Origin: an uncultured Lachnospiraceae bacterium
Lineage (GTDB): Bacteria > Bacillota > Clostridia > Lachnospirales > Lachnospiraceae
DNA length: 64,000 nucleotides
Reading direction: 5' to 3'
NCBI GenBank assembly: GCA_947565425.1
Contig: CANOFW010000016.1
Coordinates: 1-64,000 of the forward strand
The notes beneath the pieces are model-generated. The model saw only the letters and a list, made by a program, of their open reading frames with translations, made no database searches and was not told the DNA's origin. A program made the translations under genes and the position numbers. Shown piece by piece: positions 50,302 to 58,253 of the stretch (its first letter is position 1; each line of letters opens with the position of its first letter).

Positions 50302-51217
50302 GATACAGGATGCATTTAGCTATGTAAAAGCAGACACAGCCTTAAAAGAATCAACAAAGGACTTCCTGGCGAAAAAGCGGGAGGAGCAGGCCTGTACCTA
50401 TAGAACCCGCGCCTATAGAACCCGGGCAGTTTACCGCACGCTTGCAGCAGTCTGTGCAATGCTGATTCTGGCGGTGGGGCTGGGGGGGTATCAGTGGGCG
50501 CAGACGCCGGTGTCTTATGTGAGTATTGACGTCAATCCCTCCATAGAGTTAGGCTTGAATCGCTTTGAGCGGGTGGTCACTGCAGAGGCGTATAATCCGG
50601 AAGGGGAAGAAATTTTGCAAGGGTTATCTTTAATTGGAAAAAAATATCAGGAGGCAATTGATTCTGTTGTGGAAAGCGAAGCGATGGAACGCTATCTGAC
50701 AAAAGAAGAAGAACTTGTTTTAACGGTAGCAGCAAAAGGCAGTAAGGAAAAAGCGATTGAGACGACAGTTGCAGATTATTCAAAAAGTGTTGGGAAGAAT
50801 TGTCATAGCGTTAGCGCGGACATTGAGACGGCAGCGTCAGCACATAACAATGGAATGTCAGTAGGGAAGTACAATGCCTATTTACAACTATTGCAGTATG
50901 ACAGTGAGGTGACGTTAGATGAGTGTAAACATATGAGCATGTCGCAGATACATGGATTGCTCAATGAACATAGGCATGGAGAAAAGGATCATGAAGAACA
51001 GCAGCAGAGGACAGAAGACGGAAGTTCCCATGGCGAACAGCATCAAAAGGCAGAAGATGAAAGCTCCCATGGAGCGAAGCAGCAGAAAACAGAAAATGGA
51101 AGTTCCCAAAACGAACAGCCAAAGAGTACGGATGGAGGAAAACATCAGGGAAAACAAGACCACTCATCGGACGACGGTGGAAAGGGTACTGGCGAGCATC
51201 ACCGCAGAAAACATTAG
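50291..51217 (+). CDS. RsgI-like membrane anti-sigma protein with His-rich extracellular tail
   Basis: This 308-residue protein has a cytoplasmic N-terminus (residues 1-45) that should bind the sigma factor, one membrane helix (LAAVCAMLILAVGLGGYQW, about 49-67) and then YVSIDVNPSIELGLNRFERV, the hallmark of the RsgI-type middle domain. A helical domain follows to about residue 230. The C-terminal 80 residues are low-complexity Glu/Gln/Ser with many His (HGEKDHEEQQQ ... GEHHRRKH). RsgI proteins sense extracellular ligands through variable C-terminal domains; here the tail suggests metals. The GTG at 50291 has GGAGGT 6 bases upstream and overlaps the sigma gene by 11 bases. Confidence 0.85.
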   Translation: MENRIQDAFSYVKADTALKESTKDFLAKKREEQACTYRTRAYRTRAVYRTLAAVCAMLILAVGLGGYQWAQTPVSYVSIDVNPSIELGLNRFERVVTAEAYNPEGEEILQGLSLIGKKYQEAIDSVVESEAMERYLTKEEELVLTVAAKGSKEKAIETTVADYSKSVGKNCHSVSADIETAASAHNNGMSVGKYNAYLQLLQYDSEVTLDECKHMSMSQIHGLLNEHRHGEKDHEEQQQRTEDGSSHGEQHQKAEDESSHGAKQQKTENGSSQNEQPKSTDGGKHQGKQDHSSDDGGKGTGEHHRRKH

Positions 51218-51290
51218 TGTGCAATTGTAAAAAGAATTTGTGCAGATTTCATGAAAAACAAGAAAATTTAGAAGAAAATTGCATATTTTG

Positions 51291-51318
51291 TTGAAATGCC
51301 AATGGAAAGTGATACAAT
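51291..51318 (+). promoter_or_regulatory. Promoter of the PAS-GGDEF-EAL gene
   Basis: TTGAAA (51291-51296), a 16-base spacer and TACAAT (51313-51318), 60 bases before the start codon. Confidence 0.6.
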
Positions 51319-51377
51319 AATATTATGGATAGGAGTGGATGCGGGATTTGAAGAAGGGAAGTTAGGAAAGGGTTCTT

Positions 51378-53066
51378 ATGGGAAAGACAAGATCGATTAA
51401 CCTGGTGGGAAAAGAAGAATTTGCAGATATCATGCGGGTATTTGCCAGATGTACAGATGACTATCTGTTTTTGTTTGATTTGGACAAAGACGAGTATAGT
51501 ATTTCAGAGCGGGTATTGGAGAAGTTTGATTTGCCGGGTAACTTTTTTTCAGATGCCAGCGCCGTGTTGGAGAAAATTATCTATCCGGAAGATATGCCGG
51601 CTCTTTTGCAAGACATTGCAAAGTTGAAGAGCGGGGAGAGTCAGGAGCATGACTTGGAATATCGCTGGGTGGACAAAAAAGGCAAGATTGTATGGATTAA
51701 CTGTCGCGGTGTGGTAATCCAGGACAGTACGAAGGAAGAAGAGACAAAACTTTTAATCGGCAGGATTACGGAGATTGGCAGTAAGCGCAAGGCAGACAAT
51801 GTGACAGGTCTTTTTGCGGAACGCCAGCTTCAGCTTGATTTTGAGCGTCTAAAAAAGGAAAATGCAAAGAAAAAGGGTATTCTTTTGCGTATCGGTGTAG
51901 ATAATTTTAAGGAGATCAATGAGCGCTATGGTATGAATACAGGTGATGTAGTGCTGAAAATGATTGCTGAATGTATGAAGCAGGTTGCAGAAGATGACCA
52001 CTGTTATCGCGTGGATGGCGATGAATTTGTGATGCTTGTGGATGCAGAGGATGAGCAGAAAGCGAGGAAGAAATATCACAAGACAAGAATTCTCATCGAA
52101 GAGAAGCGCAAAGAGCAGGGATATCAGAATTTCTACACGATCTCTGCCGGTGTGGTGGGATTTTTGTATGAAGAAATAGATTTTGAACGCTTGTGCACCT
52201 ATTCTGAATTTGCACTTGGTATTGCCAAGAAGAATGGCAAGAATTGTTCATATATTTTTACGGACGAGGATTATCAGGCGTATCTCAAGAATATTAAGAT
52301 TCAAGAGAAGCTTCGTTACAGTGTTAATCATGGATTTGAGGGATTTGAGGTTTATTATCAGCCGATTGTATCCGCGAAGACAGAGCAGGTTGTAGGGGCA
52401 GAGGCTTTGCTGCGTTTTTCTTCCAGAGAATATGGAATGCTTTCTCCAGGCTTATTTATCCCCATTTTGGAGGAGAGTGGCTTAATCATTCCAGTTGGAG
52501 AGTGGGTATATCGGACAGCAATGCGCCAGTCTATGGAGTGGCAGAAGCTGATGCCAAAGTTTCGGATTAATATTAATTTGTCTTTTATTCAGATTTGCAA
52601 ATCGGACGTGGTTACGGAAATTATGTCGTCCATCGAAGAGTTTGGCATTCAGCCGTCAACGGTGTTGTTTGAGTTTACAGAGAGCGGTATGATCTCTTAT
52701 GACGATTCCGTGCAGCGGCTTTTAGATGTACTAAACGAGAATGAAGTAAAGATTGCGCTGGACGATTTTGGGACAGGTTATTCCGCACTTGCTTATTTAC
52801 AGAATTTAAAGGTAAATTTGTTGAAATTAGACAGAGGATTCACGGCCAAAGCGGTTGTCAATGATTTTGATTATAACTTGATTGGACATATTGTAGATAT
52901 GGCGCATAGTATTGGTATGCAGGTCTGTTTTGAGGGAATTGAGACGGAGAAGGAACTGCATAAATTACAAAAGTTAGAGCCGGATTATATACAGGGATAT
53001 TATTATGGGCGTCCGGTAAGCCGTGAGATGTTTTATGAAGAGAATTTGAAGAAATTTGAAACATAA
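51378..53066 (+). CDS. PAS-GGDEF-EAL cyclic-di-GMP signalling protein
   Basis: This 562-residue soluble protein has a PAS-3-like sensor (about 15-135, with DLEYRWVDKKGKIVWINCRG), a GGDEF domain (about 150-300) and an EAL domain (about 310-560). The GGDEF signature reads YRVDGDEFVML, with Asp for the first Gly, so cyclase activity is doubtful and the domain may be regulatory. The EAL side keeps its catalytic residues: EALLRF, NINLSF, FEFTES, LDDFGTGYSAL, LKLDRGF and EGIETE. It is therefore probably a c-di-GMP phosphodiesterase. There is no membrane segment. Monocistronic, ended by the hairpin at 53120-53192. Confidence 0.9.
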   Translation: MGKTRSINLVGKEEFADIMRVFARCTDDYLFLFDLDKDEYSISERVLEKFDLPGNFFSDASAVLEKIIYPEDMPALLQDIAKLKSGESQEHDLEYRWVDKKGKIVWINCRGVVIQDSTKEEETKLLIGRITEIGSKRKADNVTGLFAERQLQLDFERLKKENAKKKGILLRIGVDNFKEINERYGMNTGDVVLKMIAECMKQVAEDDHCYRVDGDEFVMLVDAEDEQKARKKYHKTRILIEEKRKEQGYQNFYTISAGVVGFLYEEIDFERLCTYSEFALGIAKKNGKNCSYIFTDEDYQAYLKNIKIQEKLRYSVNHGFEGFEVYYQPIVSAKTEQVVGAEALLRFSSREYGMLSPGLFIPILEESGLIIPVGEWVYRTAMRQSMEWQKLMPKFRININLSFIQICKSDVVTEIMSSIEEFGIQPSTVLFEFTESGMISYDDSVQRLLDVLNENEVKIALDDFGTGYSALAYLQNLKVNLLKLDRGFTAKAVVNDFDYNLIGHIVDMAHSIGMQVCFEGIETEKELHKLQKLEPDYIQGYYYGRPVSREMFYEENLKKFET

Positions 53067-53119
53067 GAAGTTCGTTTGTGGTGTTGTACTGAATCTATGA
53101 TAAACGATATATAAATTTG

Positions 53120-53192
53120 GACTGCTGCAAAATATTGGAACACGCAGATAGATAACGACGCGTTATTGTGTATCCAAGTTTTTGCAGCAGTC
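53120..53192. terminator. Long bidirectional hairpin between convergent genes
   Basis: GACTGCTGCAAAA (53120-53132) pairs perfectly with TTTTGCAGCAGTC (53180-53192). The 47-base loop folds further (ATAACG/CGTTAT and TTGGA/TCCAA). T-rich sequence follows on the plus strand and A-rich precedes. It separates the convergent EAL and reductase genes. Confidence 0.75.
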
Positions 53193-53217
53193 TTATTTAT
53201 TTCCGCAAGAGGTAATT

Positions 53218-54753
53218 CTAAATATATTTTTTCACGATTTCCATAAACTTATCATGATGTTCGGAAATAAACGTTTCGTATGTCATGTTTAAAGAAGCGA
53301 TCTCTTTTCCAAGTTCCGCCAGGAATTCAGGAATTTCGGATTCCAGCATAACGCCTAAATCTTCGCCGAATGCTTCTTTGCCCTCAAACTCGCAGCCATT
53401 TTCAAATACAGCGAAGGCTGGTTTGGGTCCGTCTGGCGTTTGGCGTACACCGCCGCGGAACCCCAGGGGTGCAATTTGATGCGCAGAACAGGAAGAAGGA
53501 CAGCCGGAAATATGAATTTGGGGCAGCGTGCCGTCCGGGAAGTTTTCTTTGCGAATTCTCTCGACGCAGGCGTGCAGCAAGCTCTGGGAATCTCTTGCGC
53601 CAACTTGACAGATAGAAGCGCCAATGCAGGCGATAGAAGATTCAAATGTGTTGTTTGCACCGTCGGCTGTCAAGGAAAGTATTTTTTCAGCTTCGGAGGC
53701 GGTGAGGTTGATGATATACATACTTTCGTCCGGTGAGAGGCGTACCAGCACATCTTCCATAGACAGGATTGTATCATATAGTTTGCGCCAGAACTCAGGT
53801 TTTGGGCTGCCGCCAATGGGGTGATAGGAGACAGCATAGAGTCCGGCTTGCTTCTGTGGGATAGCTCTTGGGTCATCCAAAGTTTTGCCATCTCCCTGCT
53901 TAGTTATCTCGGAAAGTGTAAGGGATAAATCAAGATTCTCTTCAGCCAAGGCTTTTGTAAGCTTGTCCTGATAGGCTTTTATATATCCTTCTAATCCTAA
54001 GGTTTCCTGCATGAAACGCGTGCGTGCTTTTCCGCGGTTTTCGTAATTGCCGTACGTGGTAAAGGTATCGACCATTGCTTTGATATAATAGAGAATCTTA
54101 TCAGGAGCGATATCAGTGGCAACGAGCGCGCCCATGCGCGGTTCGCGCCCCAGACCGCCGGCGCTGTATACGTCAAAAGCGCCATTTTCTTTGGCGACAA
54201 AGCCCAGGTCGCGGAATGTTGCATGTGTGACGTTTTCTTTGCAGTTAGAAAAACAGACTTTTAACTTGCGGGGCAATTTCACGGTCTTAATAAAACCGAG
54301 AAGGTAATCGGCTGCTTCTTTTGCATAAGGGAGAACGTCAAAATATTCGCCCTGCTGTACGCCGGAGAGAGGAGAACACATCACATTGCGCGGAAAATCG
54401 CCGCCGCCCCCTCTGGTGATGATTCCATAATCGAAAGATTCCTGTATAAGCGCACAGACCTGTGCGGCAGACAGGTTGTGAAGCTGTAAGCTCTGGCAAG
54501 TTGTGATATGCGTGAGGGAAATATCGTATTTCTCTACGCTGTCTGCAATAAATTTTAAATCGTCTTTGGTAATTTCACCGCCGCTCAGACGTAGACGAAG
54601 CATACTTGCGGAACCGCCTCTTTGGGCATAACTGCCGAAACCACCGGAAAATCCTTTGTACTGTGCGACGTTAATTTCCTTGTTGTAAAACTTGTCCGTC
54701 ATCTCATCGAATTCTTTTAAATCTCCACGAAACTCTTCTACGTGATTTCTCAT
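53218..54753 (-). CDS. Nitrite/sulfite reductase, siroheme and 4Fe-4S type
   Basis: This 511-residue enzyme has two NIR_SIR ferredoxin-like half domains (GGFGSYAQRGGSASMLRLRL, about 35-54) and siroheme/4Fe-4S ligands at C-x4-C (CIGASIC) and CPSSC (SGCPSSCSAH). An earlier FSNCKENVTHA segment and a GGLGREPRMG segment match the family. It should reduce nitrite to ammonia or sulfite to sulfide with electrons from ferredoxin-like donors; the sequence alone cannot decide which. AGGAGG is 6 bases before the ATG at 54751-54753. No assimilation partners are adjacent. Confidence 0.9.
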   Translation of the reverse strand: MRNHVEEFRGDLKEFDEMTDKFYNKEINVAQYKGFSGGFGSYAQRGGSASMLRLRLSGGEITKDDLKFIADSVEKYDISLTHITTCQSLQLHNLSAAQVCALIQESFDYGIITRGGGGDFPRNVMCSPLSGVQQGEYFDVLPYAKEAADYLLGFIKTVKLPRKLKVCFSNCKENVTHATFRDLGFVAKENGAFDVYSAGGLGREPRMGALVATDIAPDKILYYIKAMVDTFTTYGNYENRGKARTRFMQETLGLEGYIKAYQDKLTKALAEENLDLSLTLSEITKQGDGKTLDDPRAIPQKQAGLYAVSYHPIGGSPKPEFWRKLYDTILSMEDVLVRLSPDESMYIINLTASEAEKILSLTADGANNTFESSIACIGASICQVGARDSQSLLHACVERIRKENFPDGTLPQIHISGCPSSCSAHQIAPLGFRGGVRQTPDGPKPAFAVFENGCEFEGKEAFGEDLGVMLESEIPEFLAELGKEIASLNMTYETFISEHHDKFMEIVKKYI

Positions 54754-54946
54754 GATAACCTCCTGATAAAATGCCTGTGGGTATTTTCATTCAGTATATA
54801 AGCTTCCCACAATTGTTATAAAATATTTATTAATGTTTGCATAATTCCCTGATATGCCGTTTCTGGCGTTACGCTGTAGGATTAAATCGTATGCCAGTCC
54901 TCAGGAAAAATTTTACCATATTTTACCTATTAAGAAAAGGAAAAAA

Positions 54947-55046
54947 TCTGTTGGAAACAAAGGGTTCCCATAAGTATTTTTGCACTACAGTATAGAAAGT
55001 TCTATGGTATAAGGCTGCAATTTAAAAATTAAGGCTGAATAGTTAC
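54947..55046 (+). repeat. Third copy of the TTCCCATAAG...GGCTGAATAGTTAC repeat
   Basis: About 100 bases match the two inverted copies at 23202-23479: TCTGTTGGAAACAAA, GTTCCCATAAG, GTATAGAAAGTTCTATGG, ATAAGGCTG and GGCTGAATAGTTAC in the same order. It is single here, without an inverted partner, in the 411-base gap between the reductase and HAD genes. The rest of that gap is A+T-rich promoter-like sequence with no ORF. Confidence 0.75.
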
Positions 55047-55164
55047 TTGGCAAGGAAATGTAAAAGGATAATGGTATGGAAGTTCCAGGAAAAATGTGCT
55101 ACAATGGGAAAGCATTTCGACAATTGTACAGGTCTATTACATATTAAAATGGAGATGAGATACT

Positions 55165-55956
55165 ATGAAAAAAGCATTGTTTTTCGATATTGACGGCACA
55201 ATTTGGGATGATGGTCACTGTATTCCAGATAGCACAAGGGAGGCATTTCGCCGAATGAAGGAGCAGGGGCATTATCTGTTTATCAGCAGCGGCAGAACAA
55301 GGGTGTTTATTCCAGATAAGGAGCTGATGCCGCTGGGATTTGACGGCATATTGGCAGGTTGCGGCACATATGGGGAGTTTCAAGGGGAAGTGAAATTTTA
55401 CCATCAAATTCCGCAGGAGGAAATCTGCCGTGTCAATGATTTTTTGCGCAGTGTGAACGCTGCTTATATCCTAGAGGGCAGATATTTCTTGTATCTGGAC
55501 GAAGAGCGTTTCCCCAAAGAGTCGGTGTTTCCTCAGAAATTGAGAAAAAGCATGGGGGAGAAACTTGTGCGGGTTACTGGAAATGAACAGAAACTTGAAG
55601 TCAGCAAATTTTGTGCAAATTATCTGCAAGAGAAAGAAAAGCAGAAGGAGTTAGAGCGCGTTTTGGAGTCGAATTACACGGTGATTCACCGGGGCGGGGA
55701 TTTTATGGAGATTGTGCCCAAGGGCTTTAACAAAGCGACCGGTATACAGGAAATTTGCAGGCTGCTGGGCATTGCCCATGAAGATACGTATTCATTTGGC
55801 GACAGTACAAATGACTTGGACATGCTTGCGTATACGGCGCATTCTGTAGCTATGGGCGATGGGATGCAAGAAGCAAAGGATGCGGCGGAATATGTGACCT
55901 CACCGCTTAAAGCGGACGGCATATACAGAGCATGTGAACATTACGGGTTGTTATGA
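55165..55956 (+). CDS. HAD-superfamily hydrolase, Cof type
   Basis: This 263-residue phosphatase has motif I FFDIDGTIWDD (Asp8 nucleophile, Asp10 acid/base), motif II in YLFISSGRTR, Lys in the KGFNKATGIQ segment (motif III) and motif IV GDSTNDLDML. The C2-type cap sits between motifs II and III, as in Cof/YidA proteins that dephosphorylate sugar phosphates or flavin intermediates. The substrate is not predictable. GGAGATGAG lies before the ATG. It is monocistronic. Confidence 0.92.
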   Translation: MKKALFFDIDGTIWDDGHCIPDSTREAFRRMKEQGHYLFISSGRTRVFIPDKELMPLGFDGILAGCGTYGEFQGEVKFYHQIPQEEICRVNDFLRSVNAAYILEGRYFLYLDEERFPKESVFPQKLRKSMGEKLVRVTGNEQKLEVSKFCANYLQEKEKQKELERVLESNYTVIHRGGDFMEIVPKGFNKATGIQEICRLLGIAHEDTYSFGDSTNDLDMLAYTAHSVAMGDGMQEAKDAAEYVTSPLKADGIYRACEHYGLL

Positions 55957-56096
55957 TGGTTGTTTTTGTATTATCGAATTTATGGGGAACGATTGCGCAG
56001 TTTATAGAAATTTTAGAATGTTTAAGATTTGCATTATTGACAAATACTGGTAAAAGGAATAGCATGAACGGAAAACGATAGAAGAGGGATGGATGC

Positions 56097-58253
56097 ATGG
56101 GAAAGATAATGAAATATTTGGGCGAACACAAAGCGGCAGTATTTATTATTTTTGTGCTATTAGTTGTGCAGGCGTACTGTGATTTGTCGCTTCCCCAATA
56201 TATGTCTGATATCGTGGATATCGGCATTCAACAAAGTGGTATTGAATATGCCGTGCCGGAGGAAATGCGGACGGAAACATTTGAAGGGCTTGAATTATTT
56301 TTGCCCAAAGAGGATGAGGCAAGGCTGCAAGATTCTTATGAGAAAGCGGATAATGGGAATTATAAGTTAAAGGTTCTGGATGCAGAGGAAATGAAGGAGA
56401 TGGAGGAGCTTCTTGGTATGCCCATGGTGGCAATGTCTTCCATGACGGAAGAGACGGGAATGACAATTGCTGATCTTAAATCTATGTTAGAGAGCGGGCA
56501 GATGACGAAGGAGCAGATTTTGCAGGCGCAGCAGGCAGCAAGAGAGAATATGGGCGATATGAGTGAATCCATTGTTTCCCAGCGTGCTCGGCTTATGGTG
56601 CGGGAAGAATATGAAGCTTTGGGTTATCATATGGTAGATTATCAGAACCGCTATATGCTGCGCACAGGCGGGAAAATGCTTGCTGTCTCTATTGTAATGA
56701 TGCTTGCTGCTATTGTGGTAGGTTTTTTTGCTTCGCGTACCTCTGCGAAGATTGGCATGTCGCTTAGGAGCAGGGTATTTCAAAAGGTGGTGCGGTTTTC
56801 AAACAGTGAAATCGAAACGTTTTCTACAGCTTCCCTGATTACCAGAAGTACCAATGATATCCAGCAAGTGCAGATGGTAGCGGTACTGTTACTGCGTATG
56901 ATCTTATATGCGCCCATTATCGGTATCGGCGGCGTGCTGAAAGTTATGAACACGAAGACCGGCATGGGTTGGATCATTGGCATTGCTGTGGGAAGTATTA
57001 TGCTGTTGGTAGGTGTCTTGATGTCCATCACCATGCCTAAGTTTAAGAAAATGCAGACCTTGGTAGACCGTTTGAATCTTGTTTCAAGGGAGATTTTGAC
57101 CGGTGTGCCGGTTATCCGTGCATTTTCGAGGGAGAGATTTGAGGAAAAAAGATTTGCAGGTGCGAATGAGGATTTGATGCGTACCCAGCTTTTTACCAGC
57201 CGGGTAATGTCCATGATGATGCCAGCAATGATGCTGATTATGAACTGTATTACCGTGATGATTGTCTGGTTTGGCGCCAAAGGCGTGGATTTGGGTAATC
57301 TTCAGGTTGGAGATATGATGGCGTTTATTACTTATACGATGCAGATTGTAATGGCGTTTTTGATGATTACGATGGTATCTGTCATGTTGCCGCGCGCGGG
57401 CGTTGCGGCTGACCGTATTGAGGAAGTAATTCATACAGAAGAGACCATTTTAGATATAGAGAATCCGGTAGATGCCAGCAGAGACAATTGGCGCGGTGAA
57501 GTGGCGTTTGAGGATGTTTCCTTCCGTTATCCGGGCGCGGATGAAGACGCCGTTTGCCATATTTCTTTCCGGGCAAAGCCGGGGCAGACGACCGCCATTA
57601 TTGGAAGTACTGGCTGTGGAAAATCTACGTTATTAAATTTGATTCCGCGGTTTTATGATGTGACCTCAGGGCGGGTTACGATGGATGGCGTGGATATTCG
57701 TCAGATGAGCCAGAAGAAGCTGCGCAGTCTTATCGGCTATGTGCCGCAAAAGGGCGTACTGTTTTCTGGAACGATTGCGTCTAACATCGGATTTACAGGT
57801 AACGTCTCAGAGGAGCAGATACAAGAGGCGGCAAGGATTGCGCAGGCGCAGGACTTTATTTTAGCGAAGGAAGAGCAGTATGATAGCCCCATTGCTCAAG
57901 GAGGCACGAATGTTTCTGGCGGTCAGAAGCAGAGGCTCTCCATTGCCAGGGCGATTGCGAAAAATCCCAAAGTATATTTATTTGATGACAGTTTTTCCGC
58001 GTTAGATTATAAGACGGATGTGGCATTGCGCAAAGCCTTGGCAGAGAAGACGAAAGAGGCAGCTGTTATTATTGTTGCACAGCGAATTAGTACAATCTTG
58101 CATGCAGATCAGATTATTGTCCTAGAGGAAGGCGAGGTTGCAGGTATAGGGACACATAGAGAGCTTATGGAGAAGTGTGAGACTTATCAGGAAATTGCCA
58201 AATCTCAGCTTTCAGAAGAAGAGCTTGTGAGTCAAGGAGGTGCAGGCAAATGA
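56097..58253 (+). CDS. ABC exporter half-transporter A (degenerate catalytic site)
   Basis: This 718-residue protein has six membrane helices plus an ATPase domain. Between helices 1 and 2 there is a large outside insert of about 140 residues rich in Glu and Met, usual in Lachnospiraceae exporters and absent from classic MsbA. The ATPase shows Walker A GSTGCGKST, signature VSGGQKQR and Walker B VYLFDDSFSALD, where Asp replaces the catalytic Glu. Its own site is therefore probably inactive, as in TM287-type subunits. It overlaps the next gene by ATGA, so the two form a heterodimer. Substrate unknown (drug, lipid or peptide). Confidence 0.93.
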   Translation: MGKIMKYLGEHKAAVFIIFVLLVVQAYCDLSLPQYMSDIVDIGIQQSGIEYAVPEEMRTETFEGLELFLPKEDEARLQDSYEKADNGNYKLKVLDAEEMKEMEELLGMPMVAMSSMTEETGMTIADLKSMLESGQMTKEQILQAQQAARENMGDMSESIVSQRARLMVREEYEALGYHMVDYQNRYMLRTGGKMLAVSIVMMLAAIVVGFFASRTSAKIGMSLRSRVFQKVVRFSNSEIETFSTASLITRSTNDIQQVQMVAVLLLRMILYAPIIGIGGVLKVMNTKTGMGWIIGIAVGSIMLLVGVLMSITMPKFKKMQTLVDRLNLVSREILTGVPVIRAFSRERFEEKRFAGANEDLMRTQLFTSRVMSMMMPAMMLIMNCITVMIVWFGAKGVDLGNLQVGDMMAFITYTMQIVMAFLMITMVSVMLPRAGVAADRIEEVIHTEETILDIENPVDASRDNWRGEVAFEDVSFRYPGADEDAVCHISFRAKPGQTTAIIGSTGCGKSTLLNLIPRFYDVTSGRVTMDGVDIRQMSQKKLRSLIGYVPQKGVLFSGTIASNIGFTGNVSEEQIQEAARIAQAQDFILAKEEQYDSPIAQGGTNVSGGQKQRLSIARAIAKNPKVYLFDDSFSALDYKTDVALRKALAEKTKEAAVIIVAQRISTILHADQIIVLEEGEVAGIGTHRELMEKCETYQEIAKSQLSEEELVSQGGAGK

